Positions 17,026 through 25,061 of a DNA stretch of 64,000 bases are shown here, piece after piece. Source of the DNA: Massilia brevitalea (GTDB taxonomy: Bacteria; Pseudomonadota; Gammaproteobacteria; Burkholderiales; Burkholderiaceae_D). A model generated the notes under the pieces. It made no database searches and had not been told where the DNA came from. It saw only the letters and a program-made list of their open reading frames with translations. Position 1 is the first letter of the stretch. Every line of letters starts with the position of its first letter. Location: the NCBI RefSeq assembly GCF_030711405.1, contig NZ_JAULSI010000029.1, positions 1 to 64,000 on the forward strand. The letters run 5' to 3'. Made by a program: the position numbers and the translations under genes.

Positions 17026-19332
17026 TTAGAAATTCACCTTGAACTGCGCGCCCAGCGTGCGCGGTTCGTTCACGATGCCGGTCAGGTTGTCGAAGTCGAT
17101 TGCGCCGACCACCTGCACACGGTCGGTGATGTTGCGTGCGAACGCAGCGACTTCATACTTCCCGTCCTGCCACTTGTAGCCGACACGCAGGCCGCCCTCG
17201 ACCAGCGGGCGCGCCTTGTATTCCCTGGCCTCGTACAGGAACATGTTGTACGAGGTACGGTAGGACCAGTCGGTGTAGGCAAAGAAATCGCCGTTCGCCA
17301 GCGGCGTGGTGTACGACAGCGTGAAGTTGGTCTGCCACTTCGGCGCGCGCGGCAGCGGGTTGCCGTCGATGCGCACCGTGCCGGCGAAGGGGCCGACCGG
17401 GTTCGTCACCGTGCAGCCGGCCAGCCCGCCGGTGTTGGCGAAGTTGCCGCACTGCTGGACGAACAGGGAGGCGTCCTTGATCTCGGTGTCGTTGTAGCTG
17501 GTGCCGAAGGTCATGCGCAACGAGTCGGTCAGCACCGCCTGGAAGTCGAGTTCGACGCCCTGGCCGGTGACCTTGTCGGCGTTGATCAGCTGGTTCATGT
17601 TGATCACGCCGCTGCCGGCGGTCAGCTGCTTGTCCTTCACGCGGTACTGGAACACGCTGGCCGACATGCGTGCGCGGCGGTCGAACAGTTCCTGCTTGAT
17701 GCCGGCCTCGAACGACAGCACTTTCTCGGCGTCGGCAAACGAAGGCCGGTCGGCCAGGCCGTTCAGGCGGCCCTGCATGCTCGGCGCGCGGTAGCCGGTG
17801 GCGATGCGGGCGAACAGGTTGGTGTTCTTGTCGAGCGCATAGGTGCCGCTCAGGTCCCAGCTGACGTTGTTCGAATCTTCGTTGATGAAGAAGGGGCCGG
17901 CCGTCGTGGCTTCCACGCGGCGCGCCGAGAAGTCCTTCTTGTCGCTGGTGTAGCGCAGGCCGCCGCGCAGCTTGAGCTTGTCGGACACGGTGTAGTTCAG
18001 CGAGCCGAAGGCGGCCCACGAGGTCGTGGCCTGGTCCTGGGTTGCGTAGAACGGGTTCTGCGGATTGCCCGGCGCCAGCGAATCGAAACCGATGCTGTCG
18101 ATGCGGATGTCTTCATTGAAGTAGAACAGGCCGCCGATCCACTGCAGTGGGCCGGCGCCATTCGACTCGACGCGCAATTCCTGGGTCAGCTGCCTGTGGT
18201 TCGGCAGCAGGTCGGCCGTCTCGACGACGAAGGGAATGTAGCCGGGACCCATCGGCTGGGCATACACGGCGCCGTAGCCGCCATCGACGTCGGCGCGGCT
18301 GTAGAACTCGGCGCTCTCGTAGCCGGTGATCGAATGCAGCGTCAGGTTCGGCAGGTTCCAGCGCATGCGCAGGTTGGCGCCTTTCGTCTTCAGCGTCTGC
18401 TTGTTGATGCCGTCGGTCGGATAGCTATCGTAGTCGAAGCCGTCGACCAGGTCGCTGGTGCCGGGCTTGATGATGTTCGCGCGGAACAGGGTCGCGTTGT
18501 TGTCGAGGTCGCGCGCATGGAGGTTCAGCAGCGCGCTGAATTCCTTGTTCGGCTGGACCAGCACTTGCAGGCGGCCGGCATTGTCGTGGTAGCCCTCGAG
18601 GTCGCGGGTGCCGGTAGGACGTGGGTTGTGCACGCGGTCGTCGCGGTTCTGCGATTGCAGCGACACGCGGGCCGCCACCGTATCGCTGATGGGCAGGTTG
18701 AACGCGCCCTCGGCATTCTTGGCGCCGTAGTTGCCGACGCCCAGGCTCAGGTAGCCCTCCTGCTTGAACACCGGCTTGACCGAATCGAACTTGATCACGC
18801 CGGCCGGCGAATTACGGCCGAACAGCGTGCCCTGCGGGCCGCGCAGCACTTCGATCTGTTCGACGTCGAAGACCGGGAAGCCCTTGAGCATCGGGCTTTC
18901 CTGCACGATGTCGTCGACCACCAGGCCCACCGGCTGCGAGGCGTTCAGGTCGAAGTCGGTATTGCCTTGGCCGCGGATATAAAAGCGCGGGAAGGAACGG
19001 CCGTAGTCGGATTCCACGTTCAGGCTGGGCGAACGGCCGGACAGGAAACGGATGTCCTGGCCGCCGGCGGTGAAGGTCGTCAGCTTGTCGCCGCTAATGG
19101 TGGTGATCGCCATCGGCACGTCGCGAATGTTTTCGGCGCGGCGCTGGGCCGTGACGATCACCACATCGAGGGGCTGGCCGCTTCCTTCCGCCGCGGTCTG
19201 TGCAACCGGTGTTTCCGGACCAGCTGCCGCTTCCTGGGCGAGCGCGGCTTGCAGGGGAAAGGCGGAAATGACAGCCAGGCATGCCAGCTTGCGGGCATGG
19301 GGAAGTGAGGAATGCGGCTTCAGGCGTTTCAT
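17026..19332 (-). CDS. TonB-dependent outer-membrane receptor
   Basis: A 768-residue outer-membrane beta-barrel receptor for energised uptake of an unknown ligand. A signal peptide ends near AAALAQ (about residue 33). A TonB-box-like DVVIVTAQRR is at about 55-64. The plug contains VPMAITTISGDKL and RFYIRGQGNTDFD, ending in the block EVLRGPQGTLFGRNSPAGVI. The barrel ends with Phe (AQFKVNF), as needed for Bam assembly. No FecI/FecR, siderophore or sugar gene is adjacent to reveal the substrate. The VTAQRR style is that of receptors found in sugar and catechol-scavenging loci. Confidence 0.92.
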   Translation of the reverse strand: MKRLKPHSSLPHARKLACLAVISAFPLQAALAQEAAAGPETPVAQTAAEGSGQPLDVVIVTAQRRAENIRDVPMAITTISGDKLTTFTAGGQDIRFLSGRSPSLNVESDYGRSFPRFYIRGQGNTDFDLNASQPVGLVVDDIVQESPMLKGFPVFDVEQIEVLRGPQGTLFGRNSPAGVIKFDSVKPVFKQEGYLSLGVGNYGAKNAEGAFNLPISDTVAARVSLQSQNRDDRVHNPRPTGTRDLEGYHDNAGRLQVLVQPNKEFSALLNLHARDLDNNATLFRANIIKPGTSDLVDGFDYDSYPTDGINKQTLKTKGANLRMRWNLPNLTLHSITGYESAEFYSRADVDGGYGAVYAQPMGPGYIPFVVETADLLPNHRQLTQELRVESNGAGPLQWIGGLFYFNEDIRIDSIGFDSLAPGNPQNPFYATQDQATTSWAAFGSLNYTVSDKLKLRGGLRYTSDKKDFSARRVEATTAGPFFINEDSNNVSWDLSGTYALDKNTNLFARIATGYRAPSMQGRLNGLADRPSFADAEKVLSFEAGIKQELFDRRARMSASVFQYRVKDKQLTAGSGVINMNQLINADKVTGQGVELDFQAVLTDSLRMTFGTSYNDTEIKDASLFVQQCGNFANTGGLAGCTVTNPVGPFAGTVRIDGNPLPRAPKWQTNFTLSYTTPLANGDFFAYTDWSYRTSYNMFLYEAREYKARPLVEGGLRVGYKWQDGKYEVAAFARNITDRVQVVGAIDFDNLTGIVNEPRTLGAQFKVNF

Positions 19333-19436
19333 GCGGTTCCTTGTCGGCGACGATGGACCGCGGCCAGGTACGCAAGAAGCGCGCGGCGCATGATCTGCAT
19401 CTAGTGGTTGTGTAAAGACATCATTTTAATGACACC

Positions 19437-19465
19437 GTATTTTCTCTTTTGAGAAATGTTTTCAA
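19437..19465 (-). promoter_or_regulatory. Candidate promoter and dyad upstream of the TonB receptor
   Basis: On the minus strand TTGAAA (19465-19460), 17 bases, then AAATAC (19442-19437) forms a sigma-70-like promoter with a weak -10. A perfect inverted repeat TTTCTC-TTTT-GAGAAA (19441-19456) lies in its spacer and could be a repressor site. The regulator is unknown. Confidence 0.4.
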
Positions 19466-19521
19466 AATGATGCTTTTTCGCACGGTTGTGCGGAAACGCT
19501 TGCATTCGCTGCGTTTCCGGT

Positions 19522-20982
19522 CTACTTCACACTACGCAAGGCATCCGCCAAACCGGGGTAACGAAAGACAAAGCCTTCCCGTTGCAGGCGCTTCGGTACC
19601 ACGCGCTGTCCTTCCAGCAGCAAATCGGCCTGTTCGCCAAGCGCCAGCCGCATTGGCCAGCCCGGGGTCGGCAGCAGGCAGGGCCGGCGCCAGATGCGGG
19701 CGGCCGCCTGGCTGAAGCCGAGCTGCGTCACGCATTCCGGGGCGGTGAAATTGCTCACGCCCGCCCCCGGTACGCCGCTTTCCTCCAGCGCCAGCCGCCA
19801 GCGGTGCGCCATGCCGCGCACCACATCGTCGATGTGGATCCAGGACAGCCATTGCCGGCCGCTGGCCAGCCTGCCGCCCAGGCCCAGCAGGATCGGCAAC
19901 AGCAGCATCGGCAGCGCGCCGCCCCTGCCCAGCACCAGGCCAAAGCGCATGCATTCCACCTGCGTGCCGTGTGCGGCGGCGGCGCCGGCCGCCTGCTCCC
20001 ATTCGCGGCACAAGTCCGACATGAACACCGGCTGCGGCGGTGCGCGCTCGTCCAGTTCCGTGTCGTCGCCGATGCGCTGGATGCCGTAGTAGCCGATGGC
20101 GGAAGCCGACAGCAGCAGGAAGGGTTTGTGTTCGGCGCGCGCGATCCACTCGACCACCTGCCCGGTCAGGCCGATGCGGCTGCGGCGCAAGGCCGCCCGG
20201 CGCTGCGCCGTCCAGCGCCACCCCAGGATGCGGGCGCCGGCCAGGTTGACGACGACATCGACGCGGGAGCTTGACGCCAGCTCCTGCATCGAGGCGATGC
20301 AGCGCACCCTGCCGTCGAACATCCAGGCCGCCCCTTTCGGCTGGCGGGTCAGCGCAATCACCTCGTGACCGTCCTGCAGCAGTGCGCGCACCAGGTGCTG
20401 GCCGACAAACCCCGTCGCGCCGGTGACGAGCACGGTGCGCTTCCTGTCGTCGAACGACACCGGCGCCGCCAGCGTGCCGGCCCGCGCAAGCCGCAACGCG
20501 GCCAGCCCATCGCGCAGGCCAGAGACGCCCACACCCACGCCGCACAATGCCAGGAACACGCTGAGCCAGCCCTGCGGACTCCACACCAGCGCCGTCGGCT
20601 CAGCATGCCAGCCCGGAAAATTCATCGCCAGCAGCGTGATGAAGGCGCCGCCGTTGATCGCCAGGATCGTGTGCGTCACGCGCTCGGTGGCCGGCAGCAG
20701 GCGGGTGCGGTCCTCGACCACGAAGTCCCACAGCGTGAGCACGATCTCCACACCGAAGATGGCCAGCAAAGCCACGGCAAACCCGCCATGCCATTCCCAG
20801 TACGCGAGTCCGATGAACAGCAGCGCATAGATCAGGGCGCGGATTGCGTGAATGCCGAGCTCCAGCCGCGCGTCCGGCTTTTGCGGCAGCGCCTCGGTCA
20901 GCTCGTGGTGATACAGCGTGTCGAAGGCGCCGAGGCAGCCTTGCGCCGCCATCAGCTGCAAGGCGAGTACATGGGTGTTCAT
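19522..20982 (-). CDS. Fusion of a membrane domain with a TIGR01777-type SDR epimerase
   Basis: A 486-residue two-part protein. Residues 1-170 hold about four or five membrane segments (for example ALIYALLFIGLAYW, LLAIFGVEIVLTLWDFV). Residues 183-486 are an NAD(P)-dependent epimerase of the YfcH/TIGR01777 family: GATGFVGQH at about 188, NLAGARI, SASAIGYYG, and a C-terminal DUF1731-like end GFVFRYPGLADALRSV. Most family members are the soluble domain alone, so the fusion is notable. It is last in an operon with three small genes; its ATG overlaps the stop of the preceding gene by 4 bases. Confidence 0.85.
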   Translation of the reverse strand: MNTHVLALQLMAAQGCLGAFDTLYHHELTEALPQKPDARLELGIHAIRALIYALLFIGLAYWEWHGGFAVALLAIFGVEIVLTLWDFVVEDRTRLLPATERVTHTILAINGGAFITLLAMNFPGWHAEPTALVWSPQGWLSVFLALCGVGVGVSGLRDGLAALRLARAGTLAAPVSFDDRKRTVLVTGATGFVGQHLVRALLQDGHEVIALTRQPKGAAWMFDGRVRCIASMQELASSSRVDVVVNLAGARILGWRWTAQRRAALRRSRIGLTGQVVEWIARAEHKPFLLLSASAIGYYGIQRIGDDTELDERAPPQPVFMSDLCREWEQAAGAAAAHGTQVECMRFGLVLGRGGALPMLLLPILLGLGGRLASGRQWLSWIHIDDVVRGMAHRWRLALEESGVPGAGVSNFTAPECVTQLGFSQAAARIWRRPCLLPTPGWPMRLALGEQADLLLEGQRVVPKRLQREGFVFRYPGLADALRSVK

Positions 20983-21428
20983 GCCGCCACCGCCATGCGG
21001 TCATGGCGCCACAGCCAGAACAGCGGCGGCAGCATCACCGCCAGCGCCGCGACGTCGACCCGGACGTGCGCCCAGCAGGCGGCGCGCAGCGACACGACGA
21101 TGTCCTGCGGCGCCCAGGCCACGAGGCCGAGCATCAGCCACAGCCAGACCTGCGGCTGGCGCAGGCGGTCGGCCAGGTGGATCAGGGCGATCATCCACAA
21201 GGCCATCAATTGCACCGTCGGCCCGAACAGCGACATCCACCAGGTCTGCAAATCGCGGGCCTCCGCCGGCGCCCCCCCAGGCCAGAAGGCGGCTTCGATA
21301 CTGGCGTGGTAGGCATCGAGTACCGGCGCCGTCGCCATCCACGGCAGCAAGGCGCCCACCAGCACATGGGCGATCGACACCATCAATAGCCAGCGGATCA
21401 GCCATCCGCGCAATACGATGTTGTTCAT
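20979..21428 (-). CDS. Small integral membrane protein
   Basis: A 149-residue membrane protein with about four hydrophobic segments (LLMVSIAHVLVGALLPW; FGPTVQLMALWMIALIHLA; VWLWLMLGLVAWAPQDIVV; VAALAVMLPPLFWLW). I recognise no family or motif. It sits between the DCC-family gene (9-base gap) and the membrane-SDR fusion (4-base overlap). It presumably works with them in the envelope. Confidence 0.75.
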   Translation of the reverse strand: MNNIVLRGWLIRWLLMVSIAHVLVGALLPWMATAPVLDAYHASIEAAFWPGGAPAEARDLQTWWMSLFGPTVQLMALWMIALIHLADRLRQPQVWLWLMLGLVAWAPQDIVVSLRAACWAHVRVDVAALAVMLPPLFWLWRHDRMAVAA

Positions 21429-21437
21429 GCCGTGCTC

Positions 21438-21851
21438 CTATTTGAGGAAAGGACTGCCGATACTGCAGGTGCTGCCATCGCAGCCCTGCGGCAGACGGAC
21501 GCCGAGGCGGCGCGAGATCGCATACCGGTGCCGCGCAAACCAGCGGTACAAGTTGGCCAGCAGCGGCCGCAGGAAGGGAATGCGCAAGGGCCAGACCATC
21601 CAGCCACGCCCGACCAGGGTGTAGGCCGCCAGCATGCTGTCGATGCCCACCAGCACCCTGCCGTCAAGCGTGCGCGCATGCAGTTCGCGGTTCAGCGCCG
21701 CCATGTCCGCACCAAGGAAGGCCGGGTCGAATCCGGGCTGGGTGATGTCGACGAACGCCAGGTGACCGGCTGTGTTCCACGTCTTCAGCTTCAGCATGGA
21801 GGCCACGCAGAACGGGCAGCGGCCATCGAAATACAGGGTCAGGGTGTTCAT
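21438..21851 (-). CDS. DCC/DUF393-family thiol-disulfide oxidoreductase-like protein
   Basis: A 137-residue protein with the thioredoxin-like DUF393 opening LTLYFDGRCPFCVASM, in which CPFC is the CxxC redox pair (Cys12, Cys15). The middle part DSMLAAYTLVGRGWMVWPLRIP is typical of the family. A C-terminal Cys pair (QGCDGSTCS) may add redox function. It overlaps the regulator gene upstream by 4 bases and lies 9 bases before the small membrane protein gene. The physiological substrate of this family is not established. Confidence 0.85.
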   Translation of the reverse strand: MNTLTLYFDGRCPFCVASMLKLKTWNTAGHLAFVDITQPGFDPAFLGADMAALNRELHARTLDGRVLVGIDSMLAAYTLVGRGWMVWPLRIPFLRPLLANLYRWFARHRYAISRRLGVRLPQGCDGSTCSIGSPFLK

Positions 21852-22390
21852 GCCGGCTCCTTGTCGTTCGGCCCGAGGAAGCGCGCCACCTTGCCGCCCA
21901 TCTTGACGAAGCGCTGCAGGGTCTGCGGCGACAGGTGCTGGTAATCCTGGAAGGTGGTGCTCAGCATCTCCAGGAAGTCGAGCACGGTCTGCATGCGCGC
22001 CAGGGTGGCGGCGTCGAGCTGCTCATCTTGCGTGCCTTCGATGGCGCATTCTCGCAGCACGCTCAGGGTGGGGTCGATCTCGCGCCGCTTGCGCTCTTCC
22101 AGGATCACGCGGAAGATTTCCCACACATCCTGCAAGGCCACGAAATGGTCGCGCCGGTCGCCCAGCACGTGGGTCACGCGCACCAGCTTCCAGCTTTGCA
22201 GCTCCTTCAGGCTGTTGCTGACGTTCGAACGCGCCACGCCCAGCACCACGACGATGTCGTCGGCCGCCAGCGGGCGCTCGGCCAGGTAGAGCAGCGCGTG
22301 GATCTGCGCCACGGTGCGGTTGACGCCCCAGCGGGTGCCCATCTCGCCCCAGTGCAGGATGAACTTTTGTTCGGTCGGGCTGAGTTCCAT
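21848..22390 (-). CDS. GbsR/MarR-family transcriptional regulator
   Basis: A 180-residue winged-helix regulator of the GbsR type. The family opening is KFILHWGEMGTRWGVNRTVAQIHALLYL; the HTH is at about residues 40-65 (AADDIVVVLGVARSNVSNSLKEL). A helical C-terminal region (DAATLARMQTVLDFLEML) should mediate dimerisation. I chose the ATG at 22390. A dyad and a strong promoter lie immediately upstream, so autoregulation is likely. It heads the four-gene operon (regulator, DCC protein, membrane protein, membrane-SDR). The inducer is unknown. Confidence 0.88.
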   Translation of the reverse strand: MELSPTEQKFILHWGEMGTRWGVNRTVAQIHALLYLAERPLAADDIVVVLGVARSNVSNSLKELQSWKLVRVTHVLGDRRDHFVALQDVWEIFRVILEERKRREIDPTLSVLRECAIEGTQDEQLDAATLARMQTVLDFLEMLSTTFQDYQHLSPQTLQRFVKMGGKVARFLGPNDKEPA

Positions 22391-22403
22391 GATATTTCTC
22401 TGT

Positions 22404-22449
22404 TTTCTGTTATGACAGAAATTAAAGAACAAACAGAAGATAAAGTCAA
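22404..22449 (-). promoter_or_regulatory. Sigma-70 promoter with overlapping operator for the GbsR-led operon
   Basis: On the minus strand TTGACT (22449-22444), exactly 17 bases, TTTAAT (22426-22421). A perfect inverted repeat TTTCTGT-N4-ACAGAAA (22404-22421) abuts the -10 and would cover the transcription start. This arrangement strongly suggests repression by the adjacent regulator. Confidence 0.7.
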
Positions 22450-22598
22450 CGCATTTTGGCAAGCGTGCCGGCCGCAGCCCCGGCAAGACTGAGGTGCACG
22501 CGTGCGCCACTCATGGTCGAACTGGTATCATTCGCGTCTTCCGGACCCCCGACGCTGTCCGACAGCGCGCACGTCCCTCACCCTACAGAACACCAGGA

Positions 22599-23189
22599 AT
22601 GACTACACCAACCCAACTGCCAGGCTTCTGGAGCCGGCTGTCGCTTGCCTTCGGCGCCTTTTTCAAAGCTGCCGGCGACGCCGAATTTGCCGCGCGCGTG
22701 CGCGATGACCAGGTTGGCCCCGTGGCCGCGCCTGCTCCGGCCCCTGTGCCGACGCCTGCCCCCACGCCTGTCGCGCCTGTCGCTCCAGCCCCAACGCCGC
22801 TGCGCGTGAACACGCCAGAATCGGCCCTGCAGCTCCTGACCCTGCTGCAGCGCGAAGCGCGCCTGATCGACTTCGCCAACGAAAACCTGGCCAGCTATGC
22901 CGACGCCGACATCGGCGCCGCCGCGCGCGTGGTCCACGAAGGCTGCGCCCGCGTACTGAAGGAACATTTCACCATCGCCCCGGTCCGCACCGAAGCCGAA
23001 GGCGCGCGCGTCACGCTGGAAGAAGGTTTTGACGCCGCCAGCGTGCGCCTGACCGGCAACGTGGTCGGCAAGGCGCCGTTCAAGGGCACGCTGAGCCACC
23101 GCGGCTGGCGCGCCACGGATGTACGCCTGCCGCAGCTGGCCAAGGAACACGACGCCAGCGTCATCGCCCCGGCCGAGGTGGAACTGTGA
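22599..23189 (+). CDS. DUF2760 protein, first gene of an Hsp70 pair operon
   Basis: A 196-residue protein with an N-terminal hydrophobic/amphipathic helix (FWSRLSLAFGAFFKAAG), a Pro/Ala linker of about 30 residues (residues 43-70), and a C-terminal DUF2760 domain containing ALQLLTLLQREARLIDFANENL and GKAPFKGTLSHRGWRAT. The function is unknown. It overlaps the first Hsp70 gene by 4 bases (ATGA region) and is therefore likely made in step with it. The domain may be a client adaptor or nucleotide-exchange partner; that is inference only. Confidence 0.8.
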   Translation: MTTPTQLPGFWSRLSLAFGAFFKAAGDAEFAARVRDDQVGPVAAPAPAPVPTPAPTPVAPVAPAPTPLRVNTPESALQLLTLLQREARLIDFANENLASYADADIGAAARVVHEGCARVLKEHFTIAPVRTEAEGARVTLEEGFDAASVRLTGNVVGKAPFKGTLSHRGWRATDVRLPQLAKEHDASVIAPAEVEL

Positions 23190-25054
23190 GCGCCCGTTAC
23201 GCCATCGGCATCGACCTGGGCACGACGCACAGCGCCCTGTCCTATGTCGACCTGGAAGCCAGCGACGGCGAAAAGACCGCGCACGGCGTGCTGCCGATCC
23301 CGCAGCTGAGCGCCCCCGGCACCGTCGAGGACCTGCCGCTGCTGCCGTCCTTCCTCTACCTGCCGCACCCGGACGAACTGGCGCCGGGCGAACTGGCCCT
23401 GCCGTGGACTCATGAAGACCCCCGCAATGGCGGTGTCGCGAGCGACAACGCCATTGCTGGCGAAATGGCGCGCAGCCGCGGCGCCACCACGCCGATTCGC
23501 CTGGTGTCGAGCGCCAAGAGCTGGCTGTGCCATCCTGGCGTCGACCGCCGCGCCGCCATCCTGCCGTCGGACGCGCCGGAAGAAGTCACGCGCGTCTCGC
23601 CGCTGGAAGCCTCGACCCGCTACCTGCAGCACCTGCGCCGCGCCTGGGACCACGCCCATCCGGATGCACCGTTCGACCAGCAGCAAGTGACGGTGACGAT
23701 TCCCGCATCGTTCGACCCGGGCGCGCGCGAACTCACCGCCGAAGCGGCGCGCAACGCCGGCTACGCCTCGGCCACCTTGCTCGAAGAACCGCAAGCAGCC
23801 CTGTACAGCTGGATCCAGGGCAGCAACGGCGCCTGGCGCAAGCAGGTCAAAGCCGGCGACATCGTGCTGGTGGTGGACGTAGGCGGCGGCACCAGCGACT
23901 TCTCGCTGATCGCCATCCTCGAGGTCGACGGCAAGCTGGAACCGCACCGCGTGGCCGTGGGCGACCACATCCTGCTCGGCGGCGACAACATGGACTTGGC
24001 GCTGGCCCACCTGGTCGCGCGCAAGCTGGCCGCCAACGGCACGCAACTCGATGCCTGGCAGATGCGCGCCCTCACCTACGGCTGCCGCGGCGCGAAAGAA
24101 CACCTGCTGGCCGACCCGAACGCCACCACCTGGCCGATCGTGGTGCCGAGCCGCGGCTCAAAACTCATCGGCGGCTCGATCCGCACCGAACTCACGCGCG
24201 AAGAAGTCACCGCATTCATTACCGACGGTTTCTTCCCGCGTGTGGAAGCCGGCGCCCGCCCGGCCACGCGTACCCGCGCCGGCCTGACGCAGCTCGGCCT
24301 GCCGTATGCGCAGGACGCGGCCATCACCAGGCATTTGAGTGCCTTCCTGGCGCGCCAGGCCGGCGCCACCGCCGAACTCGAAGGTTTCGCGGGCCGCGTG
24401 TCGGCCGAGCACAGCTTCCTGCACCCGAGCGCGGTGCTGTTCAACGGCGGCGTGTTCAAATCCAGCATCCTGTCGCAGCGCGTGATGGACACCATCAACG
24501 ACTGGCTGTACATGGAAGGCGCGGAACCGGCGCGCATGCTCGAAGGCGCCGACCTCGACCTGGCCGTTGCCCGTGGCGCGGCCTATTACAGCTACGCGCG
24601 TCGCGGCGGCGGCGTGCGCATCCGCGGCGGAACGGCGCGCTCCTACTACGTGGGCGTGGAGTCCTCGATGCCGGCAATTCCCGGCATGGAACCGCCGATC
24701 CAGGCCCTGTGCGTGGCGCCCTTCGGCATGGAAGAAGGGGGCGAACTCGAACTGCCGGGCCAGGAATTCGGCTTGGTCGTAGGCGAGCCGGTGCACTTCC
24801 GCTTCTTCGGCTCGACCACGCGCCGGCAAGACCAGATCGGCGACGTGCTCGACTTCTGGGGTCCGGACGAGCTGCAGGAAATGAACGAGATCCAGGCGAC
24901 CCTGCCGGCCGAGGGGCGCACGCCCGGCGACGTGGTGCAGGTGAAGCTGCATGCGCTGGCCACCGAGGCGGGCACGCTGGAACTGGCGGCGCTGTCGCCG
25001 GAAGGCCAGCGCTGGAACGTCGAGTTCGACGTGCGTAACACTGCTAACCAGTAA
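23186..25054 (+). CDS. Divergent Hsp70-family ATPase, first of a pair
   Basis: A 622-residue DnaK-like protein. The ATPase motifs are intact: phosphate-1 IGIDLGTTHSA near residue 7, phosphate-2 DVGGGTSDFS near 231, adenosine loop LGGDNMDLALAHLV near 264, and LFNGGVF near 420. The block SSAKSWLCHPGVDRRAAILP is shared with the next gene but not with DnaK. The substrate-binding region after about residue 490 is short and unlike DnaK, and there is no EEVD-like tail. No dnaJ or grpE is nearby. It is probably cytoplasmic. It is followed by the second Hsp70 after 7 bases. Confidence 0.9.
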   Translation: MSARYAIGIDLGTTHSALSYVDLEASDGEKTAHGVLPIPQLSAPGTVEDLPLLPSFLYLPHPDELAPGELALPWTHEDPRNGGVASDNAIAGEMARSRGATTPIRLVSSAKSWLCHPGVDRRAAILPSDAPEEVTRVSPLEASTRYLQHLRRAWDHAHPDAPFDQQQVTVTIPASFDPGARELTAEAARNAGYASATLLEEPQAALYSWIQGSNGAWRKQVKAGDIVLVVDVGGGTSDFSLIAILEVDGKLEPHRVAVGDHILLGGDNMDLALAHLVARKLAANGTQLDAWQMRALTYGCRGAKEHLLADPNATTWPIVVPSRGSKLIGGSIRTELTREEVTAFITDGFFPRVEAGARPATRTRAGLTQLGLPYAQDAAITRHLSAFLARQAGATAELEGFAGRVSAEHSFLHPSAVLFNGGVFKSSILSQRVMDTINDWLYMEGAEPARMLEGADLDLAVARGAAYYSYARRGGGVRIRGGTARSYYVGVESSMPAIPGMEPPIQALCVAPFGMEEGGELELPGQEFGLVVGEPVHFRFFGSTTRRQDQIGDVLDFWGPDELQEMNEIQATLPAEGRTPGDVVQVKLHALATEAGTLELAALSPEGQRWNVEFDVRNTANQ

Positions 25055-25061
25055 ATCAGCA

